From: Athripsodes cinereus
Taxonomy: Eukaryota > Arthropoda > Insecta > Trichoptera > Leptoceridae
Reading direction: 5' to 3'
Length of the DNA: 64,000 nt
Assembly (NCBI GenBank): GCA_947579605.1
Contig: OX388317.1
Span: 25,935,384-25,999,383 of the forward strand
The notes beneath the pieces were generated by a model, which had not been told where the DNA came from, did not search any database, and saw only the letters and a list, made by a program, of their open reading frames with translations. Below are positions 31,740 to 43,552 of the stretch, piece by piece (the first letter of the stretch is position 1; every line of letters begins with the position of its first letter). Both the position numbers and the translations under genes were made by a program.

Positions 31740-32150
31740 AATTGAGCAGAGATTTGGACCCTCAAAGCGAATACAATGAACGGTATAAAAGCATTTGAGA
31801 TGTGGCTTCATCGCAGAATATTGCGCATCCCTTGGACTGTTTTGATAACCAACAATGAGGTGTTGCGGAGAGCTGGATCGGAAAAAGAGATGTTGTCCAG
31901 TGTTAAGATGAGGAAAATCGCATATTTGGGACACAAACTCAAAATTTTAAAAATGGTTTACTTCAAAAATCATCTCAAAGAGGAAAATTGAGGGTACTCG
32001 CGGTGTGGGAAGGCGACAGATGTCATGGCTAAGAAACATCAGAGAGTGGACCAGAATCCAGAGGGTGAAAGAGCTGTTCCAGCTAGCACACGACAGAGAA
32101 GTCTACACCAGGGTGAAAGCTGACGTCGAGAGGACTTGACACGACACCTT
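31740..32150 (+). pseudogene. RTE-type LINE ORF2 C-terminal fragment
   Basis: Encodes IKAFEMWLHRRILRIPWTVL, ITNNEVLRRAGSE, RKIAYLGHKLKI, then after a frameshift near 31950 GTRGVGRRQMSWLRNIREWT, VKELFQLAHDREVYTRVKAD and a stop. The FEMW-x-x-RRILRIPW block and LGH motif are typical of the region after the RT in RTE-like LINEs. The family is distinct from RTE-A, -B and -C. It ends in aagaagaagaagatgaaagg. Confidence 0.75.
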
Positions 32151-32842
32151 AAGAAGAAGAAGATGAAAGGAAATAGTAATACTCACCTCATTTAACTAAA
32201 ACAAATGCTTCTGAAAAGGCTTCAGTACTTAACATTACATTAAAAATCGTTTTGTGAGACTTGGTTTATGCAGAGAGGCCAGAGATCAAGAATCTCTAGA
32301 GGAAATACCTAAGTGCAATATGTCTCCAATCCAACTGAGACATAAGGGAAGATGCTATTTACAAAATAAAATACTCGTATAAATGTTTTGTGATATGTCT
32401 GAGAAAAAAAGATTGTTCATTCAACACAATTTGACTTGTATGACCTCTCGTCGGATGACTGGTAAAAAACGTAATTTAAATAAAATAAAATTATTGAGAC
32501 GTACATAATATTTGTACTTAGAAATTAAGTCAAATCGGGTTTTCCCAGTAATTTAGATTTCATAAAAATGTAAAAGTGTGCTTCTGGACTTTAATGAAAA
32601 TAAAAAGGATTGTTTGTCTCATTTGAGCATTACATAATTATTATCTGTGTAACTATTAATTTCAAAGCATTTATGACTAATTAAATGCTTATAATTTGGT
32701 ATTATAAAAATATTAAAAACATGTTAAGATTTTCCGTATTAAATATTTTCAATAATTTATTTTCGAATTTACTTTTACGTGTTTCCCATTATTAAATAGA
32801 GTAAAATACAAATGATTCAGACTTCTACTGAGTCATTGAAAA
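32151..32842. other. AT-rich stretch, nothing recognised
   Basis: No element match or coding pattern seen. Confidence 0.4.
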
Positions 32843-33174
32843 TCTAATATATAAAATTCTAGTGTCACGGTATTTGTTATCATACTCCTCCACAACGGCT
32901 GGGCCGATTTTGATGAAATTTTATGTACTTATAGGGTAGGTCTGAGAACCAGCCAGTATATTTTTTTCATACCCCTAAAAGTTAAGGGTGGTCCACTCCG
33001 ATTTTTTTATCGGACATTTTTTTTATTTTTATTTTTTTATGGCGAGGCATTAAAAAATACATACAGTCCTAAATTTTCACCCTTCTAGCATCAACCCCTA
33101 TTATTTAATTGCGATATTAGTAATCTAGAAATAATGTATAGGTATGGCAAAACAACGTTTGCCGGGTCAGCTAG
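32843..33174 (+). mobile_element. Non-autonomous Helitron
   Basis: Starts TC after an A (32842) and ends CTAG before a T (33175), as expected for Helitron insertion between A and T. Ten bases before CTAG is a hairpin GGCAAA-loop-TTTGCC. The copy at 61663-61991 shares both ends and body (cataccccta, aattttcacccttct). At 332 bp there is no Rep/helicase coding region. Confidence 0.85.
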
Positions 33175-33204
33175 TAATTCAATAAAAATCAATTTATTTC
33201 AACC

Positions 33205-33610
33205 ACAAATGAACGGAACGCTAGATTAGCTTATCTTTACATACATACTTTTTTCACTTCTTCCACATTCATGTAATTTCCCTTACATGCTCGCCGATTT
33301 CTCTAATTCAACACGCAACCATTTTTGAGAATTTGATTCACATACTCTAGCCAGGCGTTTTCGGACGTCCGTGTTTTCTTACACCCCCTCTTTCAGATAT
33401 ATACACTCCCTCCGTCATTTTTTCTTCATACACATCTACAAACCATCGCAACTTGTTTACACGCATTCTATCCACAGCACTCGTTTTGCATCCGCCCATT
33501 CTTCTAATATACTCATTCCTCACTCTATCACGCAATGTTTTACTAACCATTCTACTCAGCAATCCCATTCTACAGCATTTAATCCACTTTCGTCCTTCTT
33601 CAACCACGTC
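33205..33610 (-). pseudogene. RTE-B-like ORF2 C-terminal fragment
   Basis: The reverse strand encodes MGLLSRMVSKTLRDRVRNEY, IRRMGGCKTSAVDRMRVNKL, RWF, EEKMTEGVYISERGGVRKHG and RPKT, then loses frame. The C-terminal segment is recognisable at the left (cttccacattcatgtaattt). Closer to the 16685 subfamily than to 10623. Confidence 0.7.
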
Positions 33611-34099
33611 AATTAGTATTGTGCATCAACATTTTTGCCATTTTCGCCACATTTTTATTGCTAGCAATAGGTCGAAGTGCGTTTATTTTTGTTTAAATAG
33701 TGTATATCTTATGTTCTACATCTCATAATATTATTTATTATTAATTTAAACAAGAGTCATTTACTTGACCACAAGGCACATTAAGATTATTCCAATAAAA
33801 CGTGTGTTTGAGTGATATATTAAGTGATGGGTTTGTAATTTAATAAAGTCATAAAAGATAATTATGATATGTGTAATAAATATAAGACAAATTACGTGGT
33901 ACCTGTGTAAAAATAATTTTCTTTTGGAGAACAAAGGATAGATGGAACAACATGTCTTATGGGTTGTTTTCCTTATTACTTTCTAATTCTGTTTTTCTTT
34001 ATGTATTCTTTTGCACGGTTGTATTAAAAACAACTGTTTTATTATGTTAAAAACTGGATTTTCTTAGAACGGGGCTACCTGGCTGAATGCTCTGATTCA
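33611..34099. other. AT-rich stretch, nothing recognised
   Basis: No repeat match or convincing frame seen. Confidence 0.4.
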
Positions 34100-34484
34100 T
34101 ATGGCGTGGCGCGGAGGTAACATTCTTGCATTTGATTTAGGAGTTCCCCCCAAGTTCAATTCCCAGGCAGAATAAAAGTGTTCTGAATAAATAGGAAGGA
34201 AGTCAAAAGATTCCACACGTGGCGGTTTTGGCCAGCCAACCCTCCAAGATGCCATTGATTTATAGCACTTCTCGTGTGGACAAATTATTAAGTGTAGAAA
34301 ATAGAATCGGATAAATAAAATCCCTAGATTTCTGACTATCCGGGCGGTCGGAGTGTTCTTCAATATCCTGGGTCTGAGTGTTACATTTTATAATTATATT
34401 TGCTGCGTTGTGTATGTGTATCATCGTGTTTGTATCCATAATACAAGATTCATAACTTAGTTTCAGACTAACTCATCTGTATCT
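34100..34484 (+). mobile_element. S3 tRNA-derived SINE with internal insert
   Basis: tRNA-like head (gtggcgcggaggtaac, B-box-like agttcaattccc), then at about 34190-34355 sequence related to repeat D, then the S3 body (atcctgggtctgagtgttac) and 3' end (taatacaagattcataactt). Comparison with 55228-55440 indicates about 165 bp of extra sequence. Confidence 0.6.
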
Positions 34485-34770
34485 TTTTTTTCTTTATACA
34501 TAGATTTAATATATTTATTTGTGATATGTACTGAATGGCTGTATGTTTTGCTTGGATAATTTATTAATAATATTCTTCTGTTCCGCATGTCAACTTGATC
34601 CAGACCATTTCTACGTAAGATCCTATAGCATTGTGTCATCCAGGTATTCTTTGGTGTACCTCTTGATGGATGTCGAGGGAGATTCATCGACATGACATTC
34701 TTAATGTCTGGTGGTCTCCGCTTTATGTGACCATATCATCTTAGTGGCCTCTCTAATAGCTTGGTATTTT
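34485..34770 (-). pseudogene. RTE-type LINE C-terminal fragment
   Basis: The reverse strand encodes RWYGHIKRRPPDIKNVMS, NLPRHPSRGTPKNTWMTQCY and RILRRNGLDQVDMRNRR. The R-W-x-GH, GTPK-x-TW and LDQ features fit another RTE-like family, distinct from the others here. Confidence 0.6.
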
Positions 34771-36528
34771 ATCTTTTATGCGTTGTAAATAATATGTTGT
34801 ATGATATGATTCAGATTTCGTATAATTGTGCTGTTAAAACGTCAATTAAATAAATATTATATCTTTAAGTTATGCACCTTGCAAAAGTCACAATTATTTA
34901 TCAATATATTTATTTTTTCACGTTAATCTTCATTTTCATTTTAATATATCATTCGGTTTTATTTTGACAGTCCATTTGAATAATCACTTTAATATTCAAA
35001 TTTATAATCTTTATTACGTGATGCAGTGTAGGTCTCACGTAATCAATAACTTTGTGTTTCATTTGTTCTACTGCGACATAGTATTGTCAACTAAGTTCAT
35101 AATTATTGTTGTTGTATTGTATTGTGTTTTTCATTATTTATTGAGTTCAAAGTATCATTCACCCAGTACTAACATGATGATTAATTAATTGTAGCCATGT
35201 TGTTTCAACTTTCATGTTTGTTTTTATTATTATTGATTGATTGATTGATTAAATAAAGATGACTGTAGAAGACCCCATTTCAGCAAGTAACACGTCTTAT
35301 TAAATTGGAAAGATTTAGACTGGACACGGAATATCGGTGACCCCTGGACTTACAGTTTTAAAATCCAAATGTTTCTGGATACTTTATGTCTGCTTTGTAT
35401 GAATGTATGTTGAATGATTTATTCTGCGCCGTTGAATGGAGCATCCATCTAAAGGGCGCGGGAAACAATCCATATAACCATACCCATATTCAGTTACGAT
35501 ATGGACAAAGGGTGATATTTCTTACATTTTTTCAGCTGTTTTGTAATATTGGCAGTGCATTGAAATACTGAAAAATATCATAAAGATCTATAGTCTAACA
35601 CAAGTAAATGAATTACTTATTAATATTATTGCAAATATATAATTTTCTCATACCAGCAAGTTCTTGGTGGAAGTAGAGACTAGATGGTTCTAGGTTTAGC
35701 AACACTTATTTACGCTCTATAATATAAAGGTCATTATTTATAATATAAGATAGATATATTTCTCGATGTACTGGGAAGCCAGTTTTAGTTTAGAGTAAAG
35801 AAAATATTTCTACGACCTTTCATACATACATAGAGAAATGATTGTCCATATAAATTTGATGATGTTATGAGCACATAATTAATTATTTTCATTTTTCGGT
35901 CCTACACAATGTTGTTGTATAAAATTACACCAGACCAAACCTATAAATCAGTCAAAAGTATAAATTTAAGCAGACTCGTTATACTTCAAATGCGTACGAA
36001 AATGCAGATATAATTTATTTTCAGTCAAAAAATCACAATGTTTTACTGAATTCTTATAAAATAATACAAAAAAATCGGCATTTAGATACGTTCATGGTAA
36101 TGAAAACACCCCATACAACAAATTGCTGAAGCAAAATTTTCATTTAGCCAATAACAACAAAATAATACATTGTTAGTAAGATTAAATTTGAATTTATTTT
36201 AGACATGTTGTTGTTATACAGGTTTAAATATTGTTGCTAGTAACATTTATCTGAGTCCAAATAAATATAATAATTATTATATTTCGAGGTGGTTGGTACA
36301 AGTAACAGTAGACATGATGTATAATGGGAATGAATGACGTTAATTATGGTGATTTGTAAAATATTTTAAGTTGATAATTATTATATATCACTTAGGTTCT
36401 CAATTATAAACTGGAAGCAAATAATTAATATTTAACGACATAGATATTAATGATATTATAGTCTATGACTTAAATTGCAATCATTTAAACTCCACTTCTA
36501 TTTATTGACTTTATTTTTCGCATCAACC
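34771..36528. other. AT-rich stretch, no recognised element
   Basis: The longest stretch without an assignable repeat. A GATT tandem (about 35233-35252) followed by aataaagatgactgtagaag could be a retroposon edge. The ORFs at 34964-35188 and 35386-35571 have no motif. Confidence 0.4.
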
Positions 36529-36873
36529 GGTTGAAACACAGAATTCCATACAAAACCTAGAACCCTGACTCATTTACAAAAGTGAGGCAAAAAATCTATG
36601 AATTTTTGACAGAACGGTTGGCGAATGCGTGTGGTGTTTCCTACATTTTATGAAGTATTTCTCGCATTTTTATAAAAATATATCATTTTTACATTTATAA
36701 AAACGTAATTGGAAATTTTTGAAGTTCTTGTCGACGTTTTAAGCGATTTACCACACTTCTTTTCGCCAACCGATCTGTCAAAAGTGTTGAAAAATGGTGC
36801 CTCACTTTATTACAGTGAAAATACATACGAGTACTCCATCTAGGTATTATATATAAAAATCTATGGGTTGAAA
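36529..36873. mobile_element. MITE-B copy 1 with 8 bp target duplication
   Basis: Element 36537-36865, flanked by ggttgaaa on both sides (36529-36536, 36866-36873). Ends CACAGAATTCCAT and, inverted, CATAGATTTTTAT. Second-level inverted segments are agtgaggcaaaaaa / tgcctcactt and ttggcgaa / ttcgccaacc. 8 bp duplications are typical of hAT elements. About 329 bp, non-coding. Confidence 0.8.
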
Positions 36874-37044
36874 TGAATATTGTCGTGTCATTAGAACTCT
36901 AATCATAACTTATTAACTCATGAATCTACAAAGTCAGAATACCGAAAACATTCTAAAAATGTGCTCTTGAAAGAAATGAACTGAAGAAAATTAATCATGT
37001 GCTGTCTGCTAAGTGCTAATCCACCGCGTTATTTCTTGTGGTAA
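36874..37044. other. Unassigned spacer
   Basis: No element match seen. Confidence 0.3.
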
Positions 37045-37445
37045 TTTATTTATTCTTCTTATGGTCGCTAACAACATGACCCCAAAATCCTGCAATAACT
37101 AGATCGCTGTGTCTGTAAGATGGTGTAAATCCTGAAGTTTTCCTTGGAATGTGTGAGTGGGACATTCGTTGATCAGATGGTCGACAGTTTGTGTCATTTC
37201 ACATCTGCACGCTGGTGAATCAATTCATCCATATTTTTATAAGTTAGAAGTGGTTCAGGCTATATCATATCTTAATCAATTTATTGTACAGCATTTTTTT
37301 TCCAGAAAGTGTAAATCCAGGCAGTTCTTCTGTTGAATCTGATTTTTGATTCTTGCAGAAGATAATGGTCAAAGTTCTCTCCACCTGTCTTGACTACTGT
37401 AATCTGACATTGATCAACAGTTTTCCAATAAAGACTTCGTGATAA
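37045..37445 (-). pseudogene. LINE ORF2 C-terminal zinc-knuckle fragment
   Basis: The reverse strand encodes, with frame breaks, CRCEMTQTVDHLINECPTHT, FQGKLQDLHHLTDTAI and FGVM. The C-x-C-x(n)-T-x-DH-x-x-x-x-CP pattern is the CCHC-type finger found after the RT domain in many LINE ORF2 proteins. Upstream are traces such as IQQKNCLDLHFLEK. Confidence 0.6.
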
Positions 37446-37487
37446 AAGGCGGTTTGTTGGAAGATTATTATAATAATAATAATACCT

Positions 37488-37826
37488 AAGAATCTGTCAA
37501 GCAATCTCAGAAAACTGGGAGTAGATGACAGGCTCAAATACAGCATGCAGAAGGCCGTACTTCTATCGTCCACCAGGATAGTAAGAAGGTTTTTGTCCCT
37601 GTAGCTCTGTAAGTGATCTCCCATGATTGTACTATTTCATAGAACATCATGGAAGAATCAACTCGAATAATGTTGGGGTTCTACATTTGAATATACCTAA
37701 ATTTATTTTAATATTTTATGGTTTTTGTTATTTAATGTTTTATTTGAATTTTATTGTTAATCTTATATTGTGTTCAAATGTAGAATCTAATATTGTTTTG
37801 TTTAATAAATGAGATATGAGATAATA
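37488..37826 (+). mobile_element. R4/Dong-like LINE, short copy
   Basis: Begins within the codons for LSSNLRKLGVDDRLKYSMQ and continues through the end of the ORF and the same 3' UTR as 7872-8092 (~95% alike by eye). Flanked at left by ataataataata and at right by aataataataataa. The reverse-strand ORF overlapping it is a shadow. Confidence 0.75.
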
Positions 37827-37960
37827 ATAATAAACTTTATTGTGCTTAAAAAACATACATATAAACAGATTATAAATACCAATAATGGATGGATAGATGA
37901 TAGATAGATAGAACAATCTAGATGAATAGGTAGATTCGATAGGTTATCATGAATATTTTA
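37827..37960 (-). mobile_element. LINE 3' end
   Basis: aataaactttattgtgctta next to the TAA repeat matches other reversed LINE 3' ends (8140, 58205). No coding part is visible. A GATA-rich patch follows at 37890-37915. Confidence 0.4.
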
Positions 37961-38576
37961 ATTTTTCTTTTATTTGTCAAGATTACAAGTATAATTTATT
38001 AACCAGACAACATAACTTGCTTATGGTTACCCCTTTTATTCAATTTTAACAGAGAAGTGTTATTTGTATTTATATTTTTTTAATTTATAATTTTCACAAA
38101 CATTATGATGTATTATTTTGAACAGTGAACCTCTCAGAAGCCCAAAATTTTACGATTATGGAACCATCTACATCAAAAAGCATAACAAACCTTCAATAAA
38201 TATTTCTAATGTCCTCACAAAATTTTATGTTTTTTGTGAAGATTGGAATCGTTTACAAAAATTAGTTCTATTTTATGTTTTTATTTAAACCAAAAAAATC
38301 TTCATAATTATTTAAAAAAAGTATTACCTATTTACTTTTGAATGGATTTGGACAATTTTCATTGTAAATTGCCTTATTGATCATTACCAATTCCTTATGA
38401 GAAAATTTAAAATAAAAGTATGCCTGGAGTTTATTTTAATGTTCGTTGAATGATACGTTTCTATACGAAGCGAATTCTACTAAATAACCAACACAAACTA
38501 ACAGTTTGTGAATGTGCTTGATTAATAATTTTTAATATCATATGCAGTAAGATATAAAAAAATAATATAACTTTTT
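37961..38576. other. AT-rich stretch, nothing recognised
   Basis: No repeat match or coding frame seen. Confidence 0.4.
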
Positions 38577-38757
38577 CCCGCCGAGTCTCCGGTAAAGAAA
38601 AGGTCTGACATTCTTCTTTGTAAGCCGTTAAATAAGGGTGTGAAAATTGCGGCCATTTAAGAATCGCGTGCTTTTATAATGATGGATCAATATGGCGTTA
38701 CATTCTCTCAGCCGACCCCACTTGGGATATAGTATAGTTACGTAATTATATTGTAAC
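38577..38757 (+). mobile_element. S1-related SINE with a different body
   Basis: The head (ctccggtaaagaaaaggtct, cattcttctttgtaag) matches the S1 head, and the end (gaccccacttgggatatagt) matches the S1/RTE-B tail. The middle (aattgcggccatttaagaat, gatggatcaatatggcgtta) is unlike S1. Confidence 0.55.
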
Positions 38758-38759
38758 AA

Positions 38760-38935
38760 GTCATACCATAAGTTAATAAGACGACTTTTGACTTATCAGG
38801 TCATTATCAACCTCACTGATAATGAATTACGTCTTTCGACTTATCAGGTCATTATCAATGATCTAATAAGTGGAAAGACGTTTCTCTCGTGATCAATAAC
38901 TTATAGTAGAAAGAAACGTTTGTTTCAAATAATTT
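38760..38935. repeat. Hairpin-rich PLE-like region
   Basis: 38830-38881 folds as a 24 bp stem (cgtctttcgacttatcaggt and inverted partner). The segment acttatcaggtcattatcaa occurs twice 48 bp apart (38791, 38839). The reverse strand reads CCTGATAAG-TCGAAAGACG. Related to the centre of the hairpin at 6966-7007. Confidence 0.55.
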
Positions 38936-39639
38936 TGACACAATTATTATGACAAAGTATAGCAAAATACCCGAAAAATAAATTAATACACATATTTTCG
39001 CTGCGTATATTCAAAACAAATTGGTCTAATGTTATAATGCATGTGGTTGTGAATAAAGATATGCAAATTAAATTAAATGTAATAAGAATCATATTTTTTC
39101 ATAGTAACAACTTTATTTTAATGTTAGTTGTGTTTTGATTACACTTTGTCGCTTAGGTACAATAATTAAAGGTCAAATTTCACCGCACAACAAACATAAT
39201 ACAAACTCAATACATGCATTCGATAATATGATAGTTATTGAGTTACATAATTATGATAGTTGGTACTTGTGGTGTACTTTCCAAACATGAGTGTACCCAG
39301 GAGAAGCAAACGGGGCACTTAATTTCACCCCCCTCCCCTAGGATCTTGAAAGTAGACAAAATTGGTCTACATATCACTGTTGATATTATAATTATTATTC
39401 TAAAAACATCACCCTGCACTGAGACAATAACAACTTTTGGTCAAGCAATCTCAGCAGGAAAAATGAAAAAAAAAAGAAATGCCAAGTCAAAAAACATCGA
39501 GACAGAAAAAAACACCATCAAAAAGAAACAAAATCAAAGGAGAGTCTCTATCCTGTATGTTTATAGGTGTTTATTTTAATAACCGGGTTAGTTTAAAGAC
39601 ATCGCATTTAAGCAATAAATTCATCCTCTGTACATTGAA
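38936..39639. other. AT-rich stretch, no recognised element
   Basis: The ORF at 39238-39579 is Lys-rich at its end and has no family motif; not called as a gene. Confidence 0.4.
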
Positions 39640-39738
39640 TTTTATTACTGAAATTTTTATGATACTTTTTATTGATTTGTAATATTGTAACCAATGTACA
39701 GTGAACAATAAAGCAAAAAAATTAATAAATAAAACATG
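39640..39738 (+). mobile_element. LINE 3' end
   Basis: ttgtaaccaatgtacagtga then acaataaagcaaaaaaatta equals the terminus at 13265-13300. Confidence 0.55.
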
Positions 39739-39749
39739 GAAAATTTGTA

Positions 39750-39895
39750 CTGGTTTTGTATATAAGAGAAATCGACGTGCATATATGAGAAATTGTATGA
39801 ATGTAGAAGAAGTGAAAGAAGTTTGTAAAGATATATCTATTTGAGGTTTCGTTCACTCTGCCTACCCCAATTGGAATATGGCGTGAGGGTTTGGA
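39750..39895 (+). mobile_element. RTE-B subfamily 2 3' fragment
   Basis: Encodes RAYMRNCMNVEEVKEVCKDI, then broken codons for the end, and the tail ctgcctaccccaattggaat with gcgtgagggt. Confidence 0.65.
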
Positions 39896-40339
39896 CAGAT
39901 AGGGATAACAAAAATTGACATTGAAGTGGAAAACTACTACTTCTCTTATTGACAGTTGTAGCAGTAAAAGTCTTCTAAGCTGTTTCTCCCCTGTCAAGAA
40001 AAGCTTAGGCCCACCCTTGTCTTTTCTTTGAAAATAAAAACTATGAATGCGTACAAATGGGGTGTATCCGTACATGCAAAATAACTCTGCACGGCTTAGC
40101 TATTGCATGCACGACTTCACAACTAATGACACTTGATAAAACAGCATTTAAAATTTATAAACCCTAACTGGATAGACTGCCTAAAAAAATTAATTTGGCC
40201 ACCCCTACAAAATTTCCCGATCTTAACTTACATAATATTGTGGTAAGCTCGCTTATCCAATGTTCCTATATTTTTTTTCTTGTACATAAATATTCTACTC
40301 ATGAAACATTATTACCGCCTAAAAGGGACATCGAAGAGA
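39896..40339. other. Unassigned stretch
   Basis: No repeat match; an imperfect pair aactactactt/gttgtagcagt near 39930-39970. Confidence 0.35.
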
Positions 40340-40475
40340 GAGGTATTACAAAAGATTCCCACGACGGCGGTTTTGCCCGTACGGCCGTTTAGGCCTCCCT
40401 AAATGACTCCTAAGATATCCGAGTGTGAGGTGGATCTCTCTTCAACTGTTCAATGTCCACATCACATTTTTTTGT
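40340..40475. repeat. Dispersed repeat D, copy 2
   Basis: aaaagattcccacgacggcg, gatatccgagtgtgaggtgg and cttcaactgttcaatgtcca match the copy at 18155-18310. Confidence 0.5.
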
Positions 40476-41404
40476 ACCTTTTTGAATAGTATGAAATTTC
40501 TTAATTTTTTTTTTCTTTGATTGGCACTTACACAGGTTTTTACAATGATGTGGTATAATACGATTTGGTATGAGTCAAAGATTTTGATCCAAAAGGAAAA
40601 AATGTAAGAAATTAATGCAAAACATTTAAAGAAACAGTCATTACAAATATAAGAGGTGCTGTAATAAACTATTGTGACGAAGTGAATTACTATGTAAATA
40701 TAGGCATTATTTTTATTTTACGTATTTTTTTAATTTAATATGGTACACAACAGATTAAAGAAATGTAAAATACAGATACACAAGCAATGATGACATTCTA
40801 ACAGTCTTACATCCAAACAGTGCACACTTCAGCAATACATCTTAACATTTGACAGGCGGAAAAAAATCAAGAAAATTAGAAAAATAAATTTGGTATTCGT
40901 TAGGAATGTTGCAGGAAGGGATGATTAGTAACAAACCTCCTATAACCCTAAAAGGTGAGAAAGCCTGTTTGGAAACTCGTTACTCTGTACTGTTGAGACA
41001 AGCAAAAATGCTAAAGGGCGAGAATAAGCAATATTAAAGACTTGTTTTTACTCATAAAGTTCACTCAACTATATTGCGCTTTACACATGTACAAGTCCTG
41101 AAATCTGACCATGAAACAAGTGAAAAAAAATTGACAAAATATAATACGAAAAAATTAAATATTAATAAGACGATGCTCGTCATCATTTCACAATTATCTT
41201 TATTATGTATACATATGAAGATATCAATGATTTCGAGGTCCGGAAATTGTATGCTATGTATAAAAACGTAATATCAGGTAAAGATTTAATGTCAAGAACG
41301 ATCGTTCATGTAAAAAGTAAATAATATTTTAAATGTATGCACAAAAACATTCATATTATGTTACGTAGTTATTTTACGATTTAAGTAACACAATATTTTG
41401 TTTA
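40476..41404. other. AT-rich stretch, nothing recognised
   Basis: 40910-41035 is slightly GC-richer (ggaagggatgattagtaaca) without a frame or match. Confidence 0.4.
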
Positions 41405-41555
41405 TCCACCGACGGTTTTTTGTGGAAGTTCATATTATCAATAATTTATTAATAGTACAAGATATAATATAGTTATTCCACTATTGACTTTATTAATTTT
41501 GCGAGCCGGCTATCAAGAGCTACCGCTCTCATCGTCAGGCAAAAGTAAAATAAAA
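41405..41555 (-). repeat. PLE-like terminal repeat with near-complete hammerhead motif
   Basis: Reverse strand 41538-41511: CTGACGA, U, stem II GAGAGC-GGTA-GCTCTT, then GATA in place of GAAA. It continues with the palindrome GCCGGC and TC. Stem I pairs TTTTGC with GCAAAA on the far sides. One core base (A to T) is altered. The rest of the unit aligns with 44100-44235. Confidence 0.6.
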
Positions 41556-41695
41556 AGGCTACACGGCCCTCCTTGAGTATTTGATTACATGATCGAGGTT
41601 CGTTGTTCTCGGACGCTCGCGCTTCTTTACACCTCCTTTCTTTGTCACCTTTTCCTCATCCATTCTTACTCTAATTTTTGTAACTTATTTAGACA
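41556..41695 (-). mobile_element. RTE-B fragment
   Basis: Reverse complement of the RTE-B GRPR linker region (gttctcggacgctcgcgctt) and TKKVTK-like upstream codons; heavily decayed. Confidence 0.5.
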
Positions 41696-41699
41696 ATTA

Positions 41700-41850
41700 T
41701 TGTTTTATTTATTTATTTAATTAATTCTTCAATGTACATTGTTTACAATAATACAAATTAACATAGAAAATATCATTTATACAATTTAATGTACAGAGGG
41801 CGAGTTTATCGCTAAAATGCGATGTCTTCCAACTAACCCGGTTATTAAAA
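41700..41850 (-). mobile_element. LINE 3' UTR fragment
   Basis: tatttatttaattaattctt, acattgtttacaataataca and cagagggcgagtttatcgct; same terminus as 2295-2445. Confidence 0.55.
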
Positions 41851-42052
41851 TCAAAAAACAAAACAAAACAAAAAAACAGACATAAATATACATATCTACA
41901 GTAATATTATAAATATAAAAAAAAAATACAATATAAAGCAAACAAATGAAAAAGGCACATGCAGGCAACAATGTACTCCTGGACACATAATAATAAAAAA
42001 AAATTAGAACATACATACACTGCTGCGTGCACATGCATGTTTTTTGTTTTGT
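41851..42052. other. A-rich low-complexity stretch
   Basis: Runs of aaaacaaaac and similar; the reverse-strand ORF here encodes Phe/Tyr runs and is not a gene. Confidence 0.4.
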
Positions 42053-42128
42053 TTTAAAAAAGATATATCTCGGTTTTGTTATAAACTCAAACGCAACCTT
42101 ACACACCTTTCACACTAAGCTGAAAGCT
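42053..42128 (-). mobile_element. S2 SINE 3' fragment
   Basis: agatatatctcggttttgtt, ataaactcaaacgcaacctt and acacctttcacactaagct are the reverse complement of the S2 3' half; the tRNA head is missing. Confidence 0.7.
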
Positions 42129-42808
42129 AATTCTTTCCACATTCAAATAATATATTTTTATTTAGGTATTCATTGAAAGCAGATATACGCCAACAGACGC
42201 ATCAAATACATATTTATAAAACTGTAACAGCAGAATAAGAAACGGAAATGTGTCCTTTTAATGACATAAATGATTTTTTACTAACTAAATTTGAAATAGG
42301 TGCGTTGACGTTGTGAAAATTCATTTGAATATAAGTTTTAAAAATGTAATATTAAAATTTATATTATTGACTAAGTTTTTTGCAATCTACAACCAACTTA
42401 ATGTCCAAAACACCACGGAAAACTTCAAAGGGCACCAAAGTGATCCCAACAGTCCAACCGAGTTGCGTCAAGAAGTCAACAGTAAACACATCAAAGAAGA
42501 TAATATCTAAGATATATATTATATTCCATTTAAAAGTTATATTAATAAAACTTATAGTAAAAATTTTAAGACCACTGCAAGTTTTCCGGATGATATATAA
42601 AAGGCAGAAATTTGGAAATATCCCAAATATTGAAAAATCCAACGTACCCCAATGAGGTGATCGATAGACCAGTCGATTTTTTGTTCCTTTTTCAATCAAG
42701 ATGTCCGAATTTCGAATCTCACAAACCAAGAATCATCTTTTTTTAATGAATTATTTTTTTAGTTATTTTTTTTTATCATATCAAAATGTAATATCTAGGA
42801 AGGGTAGA
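42129..42808. other. AT-rich stretch, unclear ORF pair
   Basis: Overlapping frames on both strands (42380-42655 plus, 42364-42729 minus) are open. The plus frame is Lys/Ser/Thr-rich (SKTPRKTSKGTKVIPTVQPS), possibly from an element ORF1, but no domain is recognised. Confidence 0.3.
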
Positions 42809-42816
42809 GGTCACAT

Positions 42817-43146
42817 CATAGATTTTTATTTATAATACCTAGATGGAGCACTCGTATGTATTTTCATTGCAACAAAGTGAGGCACCATTTTTCGGGAATT
42901 TTGACAGATCGGTTGACAAAAACAAGTGTGGTAAATCGCTAAAAACGTTGACAAGAACTTCAAAAAATGTCCCATTACGTTTATATAAATGTAAAAATGA
43001 TATATTTTTACAAAAATGCGAGAAAGAGTCTATAAAATGTAGGAAACACCACACGCTTTCGCCAACCGATCTGTCGAAAATTCACGGATTTTTTGCCTCA
43101 CTTTTGTAAACAAGTCAAGGTTCTAGGTTTCATATGGAATTCTGTG
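42817..43146. mobile_element. MITE-B copy 2
   Basis: Starts catagatttttatttataa and ends atatggaattctgtg. Contains aagtgaggcaccatttttcg and the inverted ttttgcctcacttttg. The 8 bp outside each end do not match (ggtcacat, aggttagt), so no duplication is preserved. Opposite orientation to 36537-36865. Confidence 0.75.
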
Positions 43147-43154
43147 AGGTTAGT

Positions 43155-43552
43155 ATACCTTCGCTGAATCAAAGATATTGAATGCGCTATAAGACAAAAG
43201 TTTATACGTTTTTTTGATAGCACATTAAAACACATAAAAATATGTATTTTTAAAAATTATTTCTAGTCTGCTGATCATGCATTTTTCCTATAGAAATCTG
43301 GTTTAAAATATTTTCACAAAGTAGTTTTGGCTAGCCATTTTCTCAAACCTATACGGTAGAAGAAAAAAATCATTTATTTATTTATTTATTTATAATAATA
43401 AACGGCTGAAACAGCCTTTACAAACATAATAACAAAAAGAAAACAGTCAAGTGAAAAAACAATGTAAATCATATAAGGAAAACAATATAAAATTTAGATA
43501 CTAGCAAATAATTTCAAATATATATATATGAAAGACTGTATGATCTAATTTT
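43155..43552 (-). other. AT-rich stretch with a LINE-like 3' end
   Basis: 43373-43440 (tttatttatttataataata, aacggctgaaacagccttta) is a reversed LINE 3' terminus. Confidence 0.4.

Noticed and set aside
39238..39682. Two overlapping ORFs (113 and 67 codons)
   Set aside because: Poly-Lys encoded by A-runs, no family motif, next to a LINE 3' end.
42380..42729. Overlapping ORFs on both strands as genes
   Set aside because: Lys-rich or hydrophobic AT-driven composition without a domain; left as unclear.
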